Shown piece by piece: positions 1 to 10,400 of a stretch of DNA of 64,000 nt. The notes under the pieces are model-generated. The model did no database searches and was not told where the DNA came from. It worked only from the letters and a program-made list of their open reading frames with translations. Origin of the DNA: JAENWD01 sp963837165 (GTDB lineage Bacteria > Acidobacteriota > Vicinamibacteria > Vicinamibacterales > JAENWD01); the NCBI GenBank assembly GCA_963837165.1, contig CAWIMD010000004.1:992001-1056000 (forward strand), given 5' to 3'. Numbering within the stretch: the stretch's first letter is position 1; every line of letters starts with the position of its first letter. The translations under genes were made by a program, and so were the position numbers.

Positions 1-21
1 TGTCGCACCGGATCGGCGACA

Positions 22-35
22 GGGGACCTGACCCC
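22..35. repeat. GGGG-N6-CCCC palindromic motif
   Basis: GGGGACCTGACCCC; its reverse complement, GGGGTCAGGTCCCC, resembles the GGGGTCAGACCCC motif found twice near 1832-1882. It probably belongs to a dispersed short palindromic family. Role unknown. Confidence 0.35.
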
Positions 36-74
36 TTCGCCTCCCGCCGGCATCGCTGCAGCCGCGCGGGAGGA

Positions 75-92
75 AGCCTGCAACCGCAGGCT
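75..92 (-). terminator. possible hairpin downstream of the dksA-like gene
   Basis: Perfect 7-bp stem AGCCTGC / GCAGGCT with loop AACC, about 40 nt past the minus-strand stop at 132. There is no T-run, so it is a weak terminator candidate. It may equally be a REP-like hairpin of the kind seen at 12.1 kb. Confidence 0.3.
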
Positions 93-131
93 CCAGCCTG
101 GGCGGAGCCTGCGGCCGGAAGCGGGCCTAGT

Positions 132-587
132 CTAGCTGGACATGTCCATGAAAAGCGAGGCCCCACCGCGGCGCTGCTGCCAGAGGCGCTCGCGCTCGGC
201 GGCGACTTCTCTCGCCTCCTCGCAGTCCTTGCAGCGGACGGCGAACGGCAGCGCCCGGAGGCGGGCCTCCGCGATCTCCTCGCCGCACTCGAAGCAGTTG
301 CCGTAGGCGCCGTCCTCGAGCCGCACCAGGGCCTCGTTGATCTTGTTCAGCGTCTCGGCCTTCATCTGGATCAGGGCGAACTCGATGTCCTCCTGGATGT
401 CGGCCTCGGAGCTCTCGCCGGCGTCGAACACCTCGTTGAGCTTGCTGTGGCTGCCCTCGGCGCGGACGTCCCGAATCTTGCCCTGGACCTCGGTCAGGAT
501 TTCACGCCGCCGGTCCTCCAGGATCTTCTTGAGATCGAGGTAACGGCTGCTCTTGCTCGTCGTGGTCTTGTCAGCCTTCTTTTTCAT
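132..587 (-). CDS. DksA/TraR-family zinc-finger transcription regulator
   Basis: 151 aa. Residues about 15-90 form a helical region, as expected for the DksA coiled-coil hairpin. A four-cysteine zinc finger follows (C98, C101, C119, C122; C-x2-C-x17-C-x2-C), the DksA/TraR signature. Family proteins bind the RNA polymerase secondary channel, many acting with (p)ppGpp; the bifunctional rel gene lies at 4.0-6.2 kb. The N-terminus is Lys/Ser/Thr-rich. I assign the family but cannot say whether it is the true DksA orthologue or a paralogue, because the coiled-coil tip acidic pair cannot be placed with certainty. No operon partner is visible; the next gene upstream is nearly 500 bp away. Confidence 0.85.
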   Translation of the reverse strand: MKKKADKTTTSKSSRYLDLKKILEDRRREILTEVQGKIRDVRAEGSHSKLNEVFDAGESSEADIQEDIEFALIQMKAETLNKINEALVRLEDGAYGNCFECGEEIAEARLRALPFAVRCKDCEEAREVAAERERLWQQRRGGASLFMDMSS

Positions 588-1073
588 CGCCCGCGCTCCC
601 TTCGGTCTCCCTCATCACCTATGTATGATGCCGGCCGTTTCATGCAAACCCATTGCCGCGATCCGCCTCGCCGTTGACGGGCCGAATGTCGTTCCTGTCA
701 CCGGCTCAGTCGCGGGCCCCATCCTCGACTCTGTCGGTCGAACGCCGGTGAAGTTCCCTCGTCAATCATCTCTGAGGCTTCCTCGATTGGTTCGCACAAC
801 TCTATGAAGAATAAACAGTTACGAACGTGTTAACCGTCCAGCCCTGCTGGAGCCCGCGTGGGATATTCGTTTAGACGCCTCTCCCCGATAACTGGTTCGA
901 GCCAGATCAGCCTTGCCTTATGTCAACTGTAGAGGACAGTTACAGAGAGGCGGTACGTCTGCTACGCCGTGGCGAAATCGCCACAGCCACCCGGAGTGCG
1001 CGGGAGTATAGCACGGGACCGCTGCCCCAACGACGGAAAGCAGTGTAAGTATTGCCCTGCCCGAAGTCGGCGG
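588..1073. other. gene-free spacer, 486 bp
   Basis: No convincing coding sequence. It has a relatively AT-rich stretch around 780-830 that could hold promoter elements, and a 16-bp near-palindrome at 969-984 (GTGGCGA-AA-TCGCCAC). A T-arm-like sequence near 890-905 is not part of a recognisable tRNA. Confidence 0.4.
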
Positions 1074-1658
1074 CTATTGCGGCCGGAGCGGGTGGATCGG
1101 CCCGGGGACAAAGCCCCGGTCGACCAGGAGACAGGCATCCCGACGGCTGCCGGTCCGGACCCATCGTTCGTACAGGCGGAGCAGGTCACGATTCGAGCCG
1201 AGCGACGCCCGATCGCTGATGTCGGCCAGGACGTCGGCGAGCGGCGCGAACTTCTCGGCCATCTCGCCGAACACATCGGCGAAGGCGTCGTCTTCCGAGG
1301 CGGCGAGGCGGGCGTACGCGGATCCCCCCAGCGAACTGTAGTAGTCGACGTCCACCAGACGCCGGTTGAGGCTGTCGGCAAAGAAGCCGACGAGGAACAG
1401 CGACGCGTCCGCCACGCTCCTGAGCGCCTGGCGCCGCGTGGGTCCGTCGCTGTTGATGGCCCTGACCCACCGGACACCGAGCGGCTCGCCCTCCAGGCTC
1501 GCGCTGCGCGCGTCGAGGGCGACGAAGCCTGCCAGCATGTTCACGACGTAATACGCCGTCCATTCGGAGGTCTTCAGGTGCTGACGCTCCATCGCGCCCT
1601 CGACCTGTTGCTTGAAGAACTCCAGTGGCGACTCGCTGCGAACCAGTGATTCCGCCAT
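1074..1658 (-). CDS. conserved hypothetical protein
   Basis: 194 aa from the ATG at 1658, chosen over an in-frame upstream ATG (1787) because a strong GGGGGAGG ribosome site precedes it at about 8 nt. The upstream ATG would also lie upstream of the predicted TATAAT box. The protein is mostly helical, soluble and without signal peptide or cysteine motif. It begins MAESLVRSESPLEFFKQQVE. A region rich in Phe/Ala/Asp (SLFLVGFFADSLNRR, DDAFADVFGEMAEKF) suggests a helical bundle. I do not recognise the family. It is monocistronic with its own promoter at 1759-1787, overlapped by a perfect palindrome, so it may be regulated. Confidence 0.7.
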   Translation of the reverse strand: MAESLVRSESPLEFFKQQVEGAMERQHLKTSEWTAYYVVNMLAGFVALDARSASLEGEPLGVRWVRAINSDGPTRRQALRSVADASLFLVGFFADSLNRRLVDVDYYSSLGGSAYARLAASEDDAFADVFGEMAEKFAPLADVLADISDRASLGSNRDLLRLYERWVRTGSRRDACLLVDRGFVPGPIHPLRPQ

Positions 1659-1758
1659 CCACGCCTCCCCCGAAAGGTATGCCTTCGGCCGAGAGCCTGC
1701 GCTGCCTTCGAGCCAGTGCAACTGCCGTTCCCGATAGCGGTCACGCGAATTTCGGGCG

Positions 1759-1794
1759 ATTATAGAGGCAGCCCGGCTGTTGCGCAACAGCCGG
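1759..1794 (-). promoter_or_regulatory. sigma-70-like promoter overlapped by a 22-bp perfect palindrome
   Basis: On the minus strand, TTGCGC (1787-1782) and TATAAT (1764-1759) are separated by 17 bp, about 95 nt upstream of the ATG at 1658. A perfect 22-bp palindrome (1773-1794, arms CCGGCTGTTGC / GCAACAGCCGG) covers the -35 and part of the spacer, as an operator would. On the minus strand it is preceded by GTAG, so a REP-type hairpin is the alternative reading. Confidence 0.5.
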
Positions 1795-1831
1795 CTCTAC
1801 CGCTGTGCCTGTTTCTGACATTTCTTGTCAT

Positions 1832-1882
1832 GGGGTCAGACCCTGTAAGAGACTTTCGGCCCGCGTAGCGGGGTCAGACCCC
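1832..1882. repeat. two copies of the GGGGTCAGACCCC palindrome
   Basis: GGGGTCAGACCC at 1832-1843 and the full GGGGTCAGACCCC at 1870-1882, 38 bp apart, directly upstream of the gene at 1904. A TGACA-TTTCT-TGTCA inverted repeat lies just before (1816-1830). It looks like a dispersed palindromic repeat rather than a gene-specific operator, but the paired spacing just ahead of a start codon leaves regulation open. Confidence 0.45.
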
Positions 1883-1903
1883 AAGACGCTAGGATCGAAG
1901 TAG

Positions 1904-2575
1904 ATGTCCACTCGGTGTCCTCTGTGCGGGATCCGCCCGGCGCGCCGGCGCTGTCCGGCCCTCGGCCAGACGATCTGTGCCGTGTGCTGCGGCACCAAGC
2001 GACAGGTCGAGATCCGCTGCACCCCTGACTGCGGGTATCTGGCCAGCGCCAAGCAGCATCCGCCGGCCGTCGTGAAGCGGCGCCACGAGCTGGACGTCGC
2101 TCTGCTGATGCCGGCGGTAGCCGACCTCACCGATCGGCAGTCGCGCTTCTTCTTCCTCTTCCAGTCCATCGTCGCGCGGCAGCCGGACGATGCGCTGCGG
2201 CCGCTCGTGGACGCCGACGTGGCGGAAGCCGCCGCGAGCCTGTCGAAGACGCTCGAGACGTCGGCCCGCGGCGTCATCTACGAGCAGACGCCGCAGTCGC
2301 TTCCCGCCCAGGCCCTCGTGACGGCTCTTCGGCGCGCATACGACGAGGTGGTCGGAACACTCGAAGGCCCTCGAACGCCGCTCGAGCGGGACGCGGCCCG
2401 GGCGCTGGCCGCGCTCGCGGACGCCGCCCGGAAGGTGGGACCGCTCGCCGGGAACGAACGGCAGGGGCTGCTGGAGCTGGCACGGCGGCTGTTGCGGCCT
2501 GCCCCTGACAATCGAGGCCCGATGGAGGCCGATGTGGCGGCACCGGACCAGGGAACGGGCATCATCCTCCCCTGA
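1904..2575 (+). CDS. conserved hypothetical protein with N-terminal cysteine-rich zinc-ribbon-like motif
   Basis: 223 aa. The first 45 residues carry many cysteines (CPLC, CPALGQTICAVCC, CTPDC), probably binding one or two zinc ions. The rest is helical and Ala/Leu/Arg-rich with no recognisable catalytic motif. No signal peptide. It is preceded by the two GGGGTCAGACCCC motifs and followed at 2595 by the rpmB promoter, so it is probably transcribed alone. The cysteine pattern supports a real gene; the function is unknown. Confidence 0.7.
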   Translation: MSTRCPLCGIRPARRRCPALGQTICAVCCGTKRQVEIRCTPDCGYLASAKQHPPAVVKRRHELDVALLMPAVADLTDRQSRFFFLFQSIVARQPDDALRPLVDADVAEAAASLSKTLETSARGVIYEQTPQSLPAQALVTALRRAYDEVVGTLEGPRTPLERDAARALAALADAARKVGPLAGNERQGLLELARRLLRPAPDNRGPMEADVAAPDQGTGIILP

Positions 2576-2594
2576 CCCTCTGAAGACTGGCCGT

Positions 2595-2624
2595 TTGGCG
2601 TGGCTCCGGTCGGACTGCTATAAT
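2595..2624 (+). promoter_or_regulatory. rpmB-ridA promoter
   Basis: TTGGCG (2595-2600) and TATAAT (2619-2624) with an 18-bp spacer. The start would be near 2631, giving an 80-nt leader with a small hairpin (CTGCCG / CGGCAG, about 2639-2657). Confidence 0.6.
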
Positions 2625-2710
2625 TCGATGTTTCTCCCGCTGCCGGCCCCGGCGGCAGACGGGTGCGGGCCCGGCGACGCTTCCCCGGGCGTTCTGGACG
2701 GAATCCGACC

Positions 2711-2902
2711 ATGGCCAAGCGCTGCGAGATTTGTGACAAGAAGCCCGTCGTGGGCCGCACCATCAGCCACGCCCACAACGTCCACCCGCGCCGGTTCGAG
2801 CCGAACCTGCAGACGGTCCGGGCGATGGTGAACGGCGGCGTGCGGCGGCTCCGCGTCTGCACGCGCTGCCTGCGGTCCGGCAAGGTCGTCAAGGCCGCCT
2901 GA
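2711..2902 (+). CDS. rpmB: 50S ribosomal protein L28
   Basis: 63 aa, the usual length for L28. It begins MAKRCEICDKKPVVGRTISH and has the zinc-binding pairs CEIC and CTRC of the C+ form of L28. The ATG at 2711 was chosen because the protein then starts exactly as the family does. It is an rRNA-binding component of the large subunit. It is first in a probable two-gene unit with ridA, whose GTG begins 11 nt after this stop. The C+ form suggests that a zinc-independent paralogue, if any, is elsewhere. Confidence 0.95.
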   Translation: MAKRCEICDKKPVVGRTISHAHNVHPRRFEPNLQTVRAMVNGGVRRLRVCTRCLRSGKVVKAA

Positions 2903-2912
2903 GCGCCCGGCC

Positions 2913-3293
2913 GTGCGCGACGCCATCGCCACCGATCAGGCGCCCAGGGCCATCGGCCCGTACTCCCAGGCCGTCCGCACCGGCCGGCTTGTCTTCTGCT
3001 CGGGTCAGATCCCGCTGGAGCCGACGACCGGGGCGATGGTGGACGGCGATATCGCGGCGCAGACGCGCCAGGTGCTGCAGAATCTGGGAGCCGTGCTCGA
3101 GGCCGCCGGGGCCACGCTCGACTCGGTCGTCAAGACGACCGTCTTTCTCGCCGACATGAACGACTTCGCCGCGATGAACGAGGTCTACGCGACCTTCTTC
3201 ACCTCGCCGGCACCCGCCCGCTCGACCGTCCAGGCCGCCCGGCTGCCGAAGGACGCGCGTATCGAGATCGACGTCATCGCGTACGTGAAGTAG
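2913..3293 (+). CDS. ridA: RidA/YjgF-family enamine/imine deaminase
   Basis: 126 aa, GTG start 11 nt after rpmB. The family motifs IGPYSQAV, FCSGQIP and the C-terminal PARSTVQAARLP with the substrate-binding arginine (about R105), followed by IEIDVIAY, are all present. RidA hydrolyses reactive 2-aminoacrylate and other enamine intermediates made by PLP enzymes. Family members are cytosolic trimers. The stop codon TAG forms the first bases of the heptamer array that follows. Confidence 0.93.
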   Translation: MRDAIATDQAPRAIGPYSQAVRTGRLVFCSGQIPLEPTTGAMVDGDIAAQTRQVLQNLGAVLEAAGATLDSVVKTTVFLADMNDFAAMNEVYATFFTSPAPARSTVQAARLPKDARIEIDVIAYVK

Positions 3294-3320
3294 GCAGCAG
3301 GCAGCAGGCAGTAGGCAGTT
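3291..3320 (+). repeat. GGCAGYA heptamer array A
   Basis: About four 7-bp units (TAGGCAG CAGGCAG ...) starting exactly at the ridA stop codon. It is in the same family as the arrays at 3955-4014 (inverted) and 55494-55560. Confidence 0.8.
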
Positions 3321-3333
3321 CCAGGCCACCTCC

Positions 3334-3356
3334 CAACTCCGCAACTCCGAACTCCC
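3334..3356 (+). repeat. CAACTCCG octamer array
   Basis: Two exact CAACTCCG units followed by a truncated AACTCCC. It is short, but has the same architecture as the other 7-9 bp intergenic arrays. Confidence 0.5.
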
Positions 3357-3436
3357 AGGGAGGTGAGCGATTTGGCTCGTACGCCTGAGAATTGGGAAAT
3401 GGGAGAGTCCCGGCGGCCCAGTGGGCGGAGCAGCCT

Positions 3437-4010
<574 letters not shown>

Positions 4011-4014
<4 letters not shown>

Positions 4015-6170
4015 CGGACCGACCGCTCCACCCCCAGCACACCCTCCACCGACTTCAGCGACTTCATCACCTTCTCCAGGTGCTTCAGGTCGCTGATCTC
4101 GACGGTCATGTCGATGCGGCCGCGGTGATCCTCGTCGGTGGTGGCATCGACGCTGGTGATGTTGGTGTTGATGTCGGCCACCTTGGCGCTGAGGTCGGCG
4201 AGGATCCCCTTCCGGTCCTCGACCTGCATCGTCAGGCGGACGGTGTAGCGCGGCGCTTGCTCGGTGCTCTTCTCCCACTCGACGGCAATCCGGCGCTCGG
4301 GGTCGTACAGCAGGTTCACGACGTTGGGGCAGTTGGCGGAGTGGACGGCGACGCCCTTGCCGCGGCTGATGTAACCGACGATCTTCTCGCCGCGGATCGG
4401 GTTGCAGCAGCGCGCGCGGTACACGAGCAGGTCGTCCACGCCGTTGACCTTGATCCGGTCCTCGCCGGGGCGCAGCACGCGTTTGACGGCCGAGACGACC
4501 CGGTTGTCGGCCGGCTTCTCCTGCAGCTGGTCGGCCGGGACCAGCCTGGTGAGCACGGTGCGGGCCGCCAGGCGGCCGTATCCCAGCGAGGCCATCAGCT
4601 CGTCGGCCTTGCCCCCGCCGTACTCCTCGGCCAGCTTCGCGAATTCGGGCGTGTCCACCAACGTCTTCGCGTTCAGGCCGAAGCGCCGCGCCTCCTTCTC
4701 GAACAGCTTGCGCCCGAGATCGATGCTCCGCGCCTTCTCCTCCTGCTGCACGAAGTGGCGGATCTTCTGCCGCGCGCGCGAGGTGACCACCGAGCCGAGC
4801 CAGTCACGGCTGGGCGTATGGCCGGCCTGCGTGACGATCTCGACGATGTCGCCGTTCTTGAGGCGCGTCCGCAGCGGCACCATCTTGCCGTTGACGCGCG
4901 CGCCGACGCAGCGGTGCCCCACGTCGGTGTGGATGGCGTAGGCGAAGTCGATGGGCGTCGCCCCGCGCGGCAGCGCCTTGACCTCGCCGCGGGGCGTGAA
5001 GATGTAGACCTCCTCGGGATAGAGGTCGATCTTCAGGTTGTTGATGAACTCCTGGGGATCGTGGACCTCCTGCTGCCACTCGAGCAGCTGCCGCATCCAC
5101 TTGAAGTAACGCTCGTCGCGCTGGTCGCCGACGCGGCCCTCCTTGTACTTCCAGTGTGCGGCAATGCCCTCCTCGGCCTGCTGGTGCATCTCCCCGGTCC
5201 GGATCTGGACCTCGAACGGGGTGCCCTTCTCGCTGATCACGGACGTGTGCAGCGCCTGGTACCCGTTCGGCCGCGGCATCGCGATGAAGTCCTTGATGCG
5301 GCCGGGCACCGGCGACCACGTGTTGTGGATGATGCCGAGCACCGCGTAGCAGTCACGGACCGAGCGGGTGATGATGCGGAGCGCGACGAAGTCGTACACC
5401 TGGTCGAGCTCGATCTTCTGCTTCTTCAGCTTCTGCCAGATGCTGTACAGACGCTTGATGCGGCCGTCGATGGCCACAAACGGCACCTGCGCCTCGGCGA
5501 GCTTCGCCTCGATTGTGGCCTTCAGCCCCTCGATCAGGCTCTCCGCCGACCGCCGCCTGGCCTCGACGCGCCCGCGCAGCGACTCGAACGCCTTCGGCTC
5601 CAGGTACCGGAAGCACAGCTCCTCGAGCTCGTTCTTCACCTTGCTCATCCCGAGCCGGTTGGCTATGGGCGCGTAGATGTCGAGGGTCTCCTGCGCAATC
5701 TTCAGCCGCCGGTCCTCGGGCAGGTGGTGCAGGGTCCGCATGTTGTGCAGCCGGTCCGCCAGCTTGACCAGGATGACGCGGATGTCGTCCACCATGGCCA
5801 GCAGCATCTTGCGGAAGTTCTCGGCCTGCCGCTCCTCGCTCGAGGAGAACGGGATCGTGCTGATCTTGGTCACCCCCTCGACGACGTGCGCGACCTCGGG
5901 GCCGAACAGCTCCTGGATCCGCTCGATGGTCGTCAGGGTGTCCTCGACGACGTCGTGCAGGAGCCCCGCGGCGATGGCGACCGCGTCGAGGCGCATGTCG
6001 GCCAGCAGGTCCGCCACCTCGAGCGGGTGGACCATATAGGGCTCGCCGGAATGGCGCACCTGTCCCTTGTGCTCGAAGGCCGAGAACACGTAGGCGCGCC
6101 TGAGCAGTTCGAGGTCGGCGTCGGGGTTGTAGGCCCGCACCTTCTCGACCAGATCCTCGAAGCGAATCAT
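4011..6170 (-). CDS. rel: bifunctional (p)ppGpp synthetase/hydrolase, Rel/SpoT family
   Basis: 719 aa, the normal RSH length. The N-terminal HD hydrolase is intact: H48, H72-D73 (LLHDVVEDT) and D139 (KLADRLHNM). The synthetase domain follows (about 200-350; YDFVALRII, RIKDFIAMPRPNGYQALHT, EVQIRT). Next is a TGS domain (about 395-455; VYIFTPRGEVKALPRGATPI) and a C-terminal ACT domain (about 645-719). Both catalytic domains look competent, so it should make and degrade the alarmone. It is convergent with ridA across the pseudogene/array region. The DksA-like protein at 132-587 is a plausible partner. Confidence 0.96.
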
Positions 6171-6268
6171 GAGAAGCGGTGTCTAATGAGGAAAGGCTCC
6201 GTCTGGCTCATCATAGCAGGGCGCCCTCGGGGCGCACCGTGGCGGGACGCCGGCTTCGCGATCGCGGC

Positions 6269-6298
6269 TTGACGCTGGTTTTTTGGCTTCACTATACT
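6269..6298 (+). promoter_or_regulatory. sigma-70-like promoter for the TPR lipoprotein gene
   Basis: TTGACG (6269-6274), 18-bp spacer containing a T-rich stretch, TATACT (6293-6298). The leader to the ATG at 6384 is about 80 nt. Confidence 0.7.
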
Positions 6299-6383
6299 GG
6301 CCCGGTTTCGGCAGTTCCCCTGACCGGCCGAGGGGGGGCCGTTGATCGGCATTATCTGAAACCGACGTTCAGGGGGAGATCGG

Positions 6384-7337
6384 ATGCGAATGCATTCCCG
6401 CGCAGTGCTGGTGGCTGCCGCACTCGCCGTGGCGGCCCTCGGCACCACCGCCTGCGGCAAGATCGAGATGCTCAAGGGCCAGATGGCGCTCAAGGACGCC
6501 AACGCCGCCTATCAGGCCCAGGACTACCAGAAGGCGGTGGACAAGTACCAGCAGGCGATCGGGCACAACCCGCAGCTGCACGACGCCTACTTCTACCTGG
6601 CCAACAGCTACGACAACCTGTACAAGCCCGCGCGCAAAGGAGAAGCCCAGAACGACGCCAATCTCCAGCACGCGGTCGAGTACTACAAGAAGGCCACCGA
6701 GACCATCAACGACAACCCCAAGCTGCGGAAGCTGTCGTACCAGTACCTGGTGGCCTGCTACGGCCAGGACAAGCTGAACGACCCGTCGCAGGCCGAGCCC
6801 ATCCTCCAGAAAATGATTCAGATGGATCCGACGGACCCGTCGAACTACTTCGCTCTCGCCAAGATCTACGAGGACGCCGGCCGGTATGACGACGCCGAGG
6901 CGACGATCCTCAAGGCGCGCGACGCCAGGCCGAAGGACCCGGCGGTATACATGCAGCTGGCCGGCTACTACAACCGCCAGGGACAGTTCGACAAGACGAT
7001 CGACGCCCTCGAGCAGCGCGCGGCGGCCGACCCCCAGAACCCCGAGGGCTACTACACGATCGCGGTCTACTACTGGGACAAGACGTTCCGCGACAAGTCG
7101 CTCAAGGATCCGGAGAAGCGCAAGTACGTCACCGCGGGCATCCAGGCCGCCGACAAGGCCGTCAAGATCAAGCCGGACTACCTCGAGGCCATCGTCTACA
7201 AGGGGCTGCTGCTCCGCGTCCAGGCGACCCTCGAGAAGGACCGCAAGGCGCAGCTCGAGCTGCTGAAGCAGGCCGACGCCCTGCGCGACCAGGCCAAGGC
7301 CCTCCAGAAGAAGAAGACCACCGGCGCCGGGAACTGA
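6384..7337 (+). CDS. TPR-repeat lipoprotein (periplasmic/outer-membrane associated)
   Basis: 317 aa. A basic N-terminus, a hydrophobic stretch and TTAC-GK with Cys24 suggest a lipoprotein signal, though the lipobox is weak (T-T-A-C). The mature part carries TPR units (for example ANAAYQAQDYQKAVDKYQQA, DPSNYFALAKIYEDAGRYDD, DPAVYMQLAGYYNRQGQFDK) and a Lys/Gln-rich tail. TPR proteins are protein-protein scaffolds; no enzymatic motif is visible. AGGGGGA 6 nt upstream supports the ATG at 6384. It is monocistronic, with a strong promoter and a strong terminator at 7383. Confidence 0.85.
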   Translation: MRMHSRAVLVAAALAVAALGTTACGKIEMLKGQMALKDANAAYQAQDYQKAVDKYQQAIGHNPQLHDAYFYLANSYDNLYKPARKGEAQNDANLQHAVEYYKKATETINDNPKLRKLSYQYLVACYGQDKLNDPSQAEPILQKMIQMDPTDPSNYFALAKIYEDAGRYDDAEATILKARDARPKDPAVYMQLAGYYNRQGQFDKTIDALEQRAAADPQNPEGYYTIAVYYWDKTFRDKSLKDPEKRKYVTAGIQAADKAVKIKPDYLEAIVYKGLLLRVQATLEKDRKAQLELLKQADALRDQAKALQKKKTTGAGN

Positions 7338-7382
7338 CGTCCCGGCCGGGCGACAACCCCCGCACACCGGGGAATAATCCGC

Positions 7383-7417
7383 AAGAGGCCGTGCCATCGC
7401 ACGGCCTCTTGTCGTTT
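7383..7417 (+). terminator. rho-independent terminator after the TPR lipoprotein gene
   Basis: Perfect 12-bp stem AAGAGGCCGTGC / GCACGGCCTCTT with loop CATC, followed by GTCGTTT. Confidence 0.85.
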
Positions 7418-7493
7418 CAGGCCGCAATTTCCGCCACAGGCCGCGCCTCCCGGGCGGCACAGGTGCTGCTACTGCAAGGGCCGGGAGGACCCA

Positions 7494-10400
7494 ATGCCCC
7501 TTGCGACCCTGGACGGCAACGAGGCCGCCGCGCGCGTGGCGTACGCGCTCGACGAAGTCATCGCCATTTATCCGATCACACCCTCGTCGCCGATGGGCGA
7601 GCTCGCCGACCAGTGGGCCAGCGAAGGCCGCCCGAATCTCTGGGGCGTCGTGCCCCGCATCGTGGAGATGCAGAGCGAGGGCGGCGCGGCCGGCGCGGTG
7701 CACGGCGCTCTGCAGGCCGGGGCACTCACCACCACCTTCACGGCGTCACAGGGCCTGCTCCTGATGCTGCCCAACCTGTACAAGATTGCCGGCGAGCTGA
7801 CCTCCGCGGTAATCCATGTGGCGGCGCGGTCGCTGGCGGCCCAGGCGCTCTCGATCTTCGGCGATCACCAGGACGTCATGGCGTGCCGGGCCACCGGGGC
7901 GGCCCTGCTCTGCTCCGGCTCCGTCCAGGAAGCGCACGATCTGGCCGTCGTGGCCCACCTGGCGACCCTCGAGGGCCGGGTACCCTTCCTGCATTTCTTC
8001 GACGGCTTCCGCACGTCGCACGAGCTGAACAAGATTGCCCTGGTCGGCGAGGACGACCTGGCAGCGCTGGTGGATTCGCGGCTCGTGCAGGCGCACCGGC
8101 AGCGGGCGCTCTCGCCCGATCATCCGGTCATCCGCGGCACCGCCCAGAATCCCGACGTCTACTTCCAGGGACGCGAATCGGTCGGCCCCTACTACCGCGC
8201 CCTGCCCCGCATCGTGCAGCTGGCGATGGACCGGTTCGCGGCGCGCGTGGGACGCACGTACCGCCTCTTCGACTACGTGGGCGCCCCGGACGCCGAGCGC
8301 GTGATCGTGATGATGGGATCCGGCGCCGAGGCCGCGCACGAGGCCGTTGACGCCCTGGTCGCCCGGGGCGAGAAGGTCGGCCTGCTGAAGGTCCGCCTCT
8401 ACAGGCCGTTTGCCGGCGAGGCCTTCGCCGCCGCGCTGCCGGAGACGGTGCGCGCGGTGGCGGTCCTCGACCGCACGAAGGAGCCGGGGAGCGTGGGCGA
8501 GCCGCTCTATCTCGACGTGATCGCCGCCCTCGACGAGTGGCCGCGGCGAGGCGTCGCGCCCGCGGTGACCGGCGGGCGGTATGGTCTCGGATCGAAGGAG
8601 TTCACGCCGGCCATGGCGGCCGCCGTGTTCGCCGAGCTGAGCGGCGCCGCGCCGAAGCGCCACTTCACCGTCGGGATCGACGACGACGTGTCGCAGACGA
8701 GCCTGACCGTGGATACCGCGTTCTCCACGGCGGACCCGGACGTCACTTCCGCGGTCTTCTTCGGCCTCGGATCGGACGGGACCGTGTCGGCCAACAAGAA
8801 CTCGATCAAGATCATCGGCGAGGAGACTGACCTCTACGCACAGGGCTACTTCGTGTACGACTCGAAGAAGGCGGGCTCGACGACCGTGTCGCACCTGCGA
8901 TTCGGCCCGCGGCCGATCCGGTCCACGTACCTCGTCGCACAGGCCGCCTTCGTCGCGTGCCACCAGTTCGAGCTGCTGTCGCAGCTGGACGTCCTCGGCA
9001 CGGCGCTCCCCGGGGCGACCGTTCTGCTGAACAGCCCCTGGGGGCCCTCGGAAATCTGGGACCGGCTCCCGCGGTCCGCGCAGCAGCAGCTGATCGACGG
9101 GCGGCTGCGCCTGTTCGTGATCGACGCCGCCGCGCTCGCCGGTGAGCTGGGGATGGGACGCCGGATCAACACGATCATGCAGACCTGCTTCTTCGCGCTG
9201 AGCGGCGTGCTGCCGCGCGAGGATGCCATCACGGCGATCAAGCACTCGATCGAGAAGACGTACGGCAAGCGCGGCGAGGCGGTCGTCGCGAGAAACCACG
9301 CGGCCGTGGACCGGACGCTGTCGGCGCTCGTCGAGGTGCCGATCCCGAAGACCGCCACCAGCCGCTTCGACACGCTGCGCCTCGTGGACGAGCGCGCGCC
9401 GGAGTTCGTGCGGACGGTCACCGCGAGCCTGATGGCCGGCGGAGGCAACCAGCTCCCGGTCAGCGCCATGCCCGCCGACGGCACCTGGCCGGTCGGGACC
9501 GCGGCCTACGAGAAGCGGAACATCGCGCTCGAGGCGCCCGTGTGGGAGCCGGACATCTGCATCCAGTGCGGCAAGTGCGTCCTGGTGTGCCCGCACGGCG
9601 TCATCCGCGCGAAGCTGGCAACGGATCAGGCCCTCCGGGAGGCGCCCGAGGGCTTCCTGACGTCGGCGGCGCGCTGGAAGGGCCGGGAATCCGAGCGGTA
9701 CACGCTGCAGGTGGCGGCCGAGGACTGCACCGGCTGCAGCCTGTGTGTCGAGGTCTGCCCGGCCAAGAGCAAGTCGGAGGCCCGGAAGAAGGCCCTCAAC
9801 ATGGTGCCGCGCGCGCCGGCGGAGCGCCCGGCCGAGCGGGCCCGCTGGGACTTCTTCCTGTCGCTGCCGGAGGCGCCGCGCGAAGGCCTCAATCACGCGC
9901 AGGTCAAGGACATCCAGCTGCTGCAGCCCCTGTTCGAGTTCTCGGGCGCCTGCGCGGGGTGCGGAGAAACACCGTATCTCAAGCTCGTGACCCAGCTGTT
10001 CGGCGACCGGGCCATCGTGGCCAACGCCACGGGCTGCTCCTCCATCTACGGCGGCAACCTGCCGACGACGCCCTGGACGGCCAACGCCGAGGGCCGCGGA
10101 CCCGCCTGGTCGAACTCGCTGTTCGAGGACAACGCGGAGTTCGGCCTGGGCATGCGGCTGGCGGTGGACGCGCAGGCCCGGCAGGCGCGGCACCTGCTCG
10201 ACGGCCTGCGGCCGCAACTGGGCGACGGCTTCGTGGACACCCTGGCCGACGGCGGCCGCGACGAGGACGCGGTCACGCGGCAGCGCGGCCGCGTCGCCGA
10301 GCTCAAGGCCAGGCTCACCCGGCTGGCCGACCCCAGGAGCGCGGACCTGCTGGCGGTCGCCGATGCCCTCGTGCGGCGGAGCGTCTGGATCGTCGGCGGC

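Noticed and set aside
885..910. tRNA-like T-arm (GGTTCGAGCC)
   Set aside because: No matching acceptor stem, D-arm or anticodon arm at the proper distances; coincidence.
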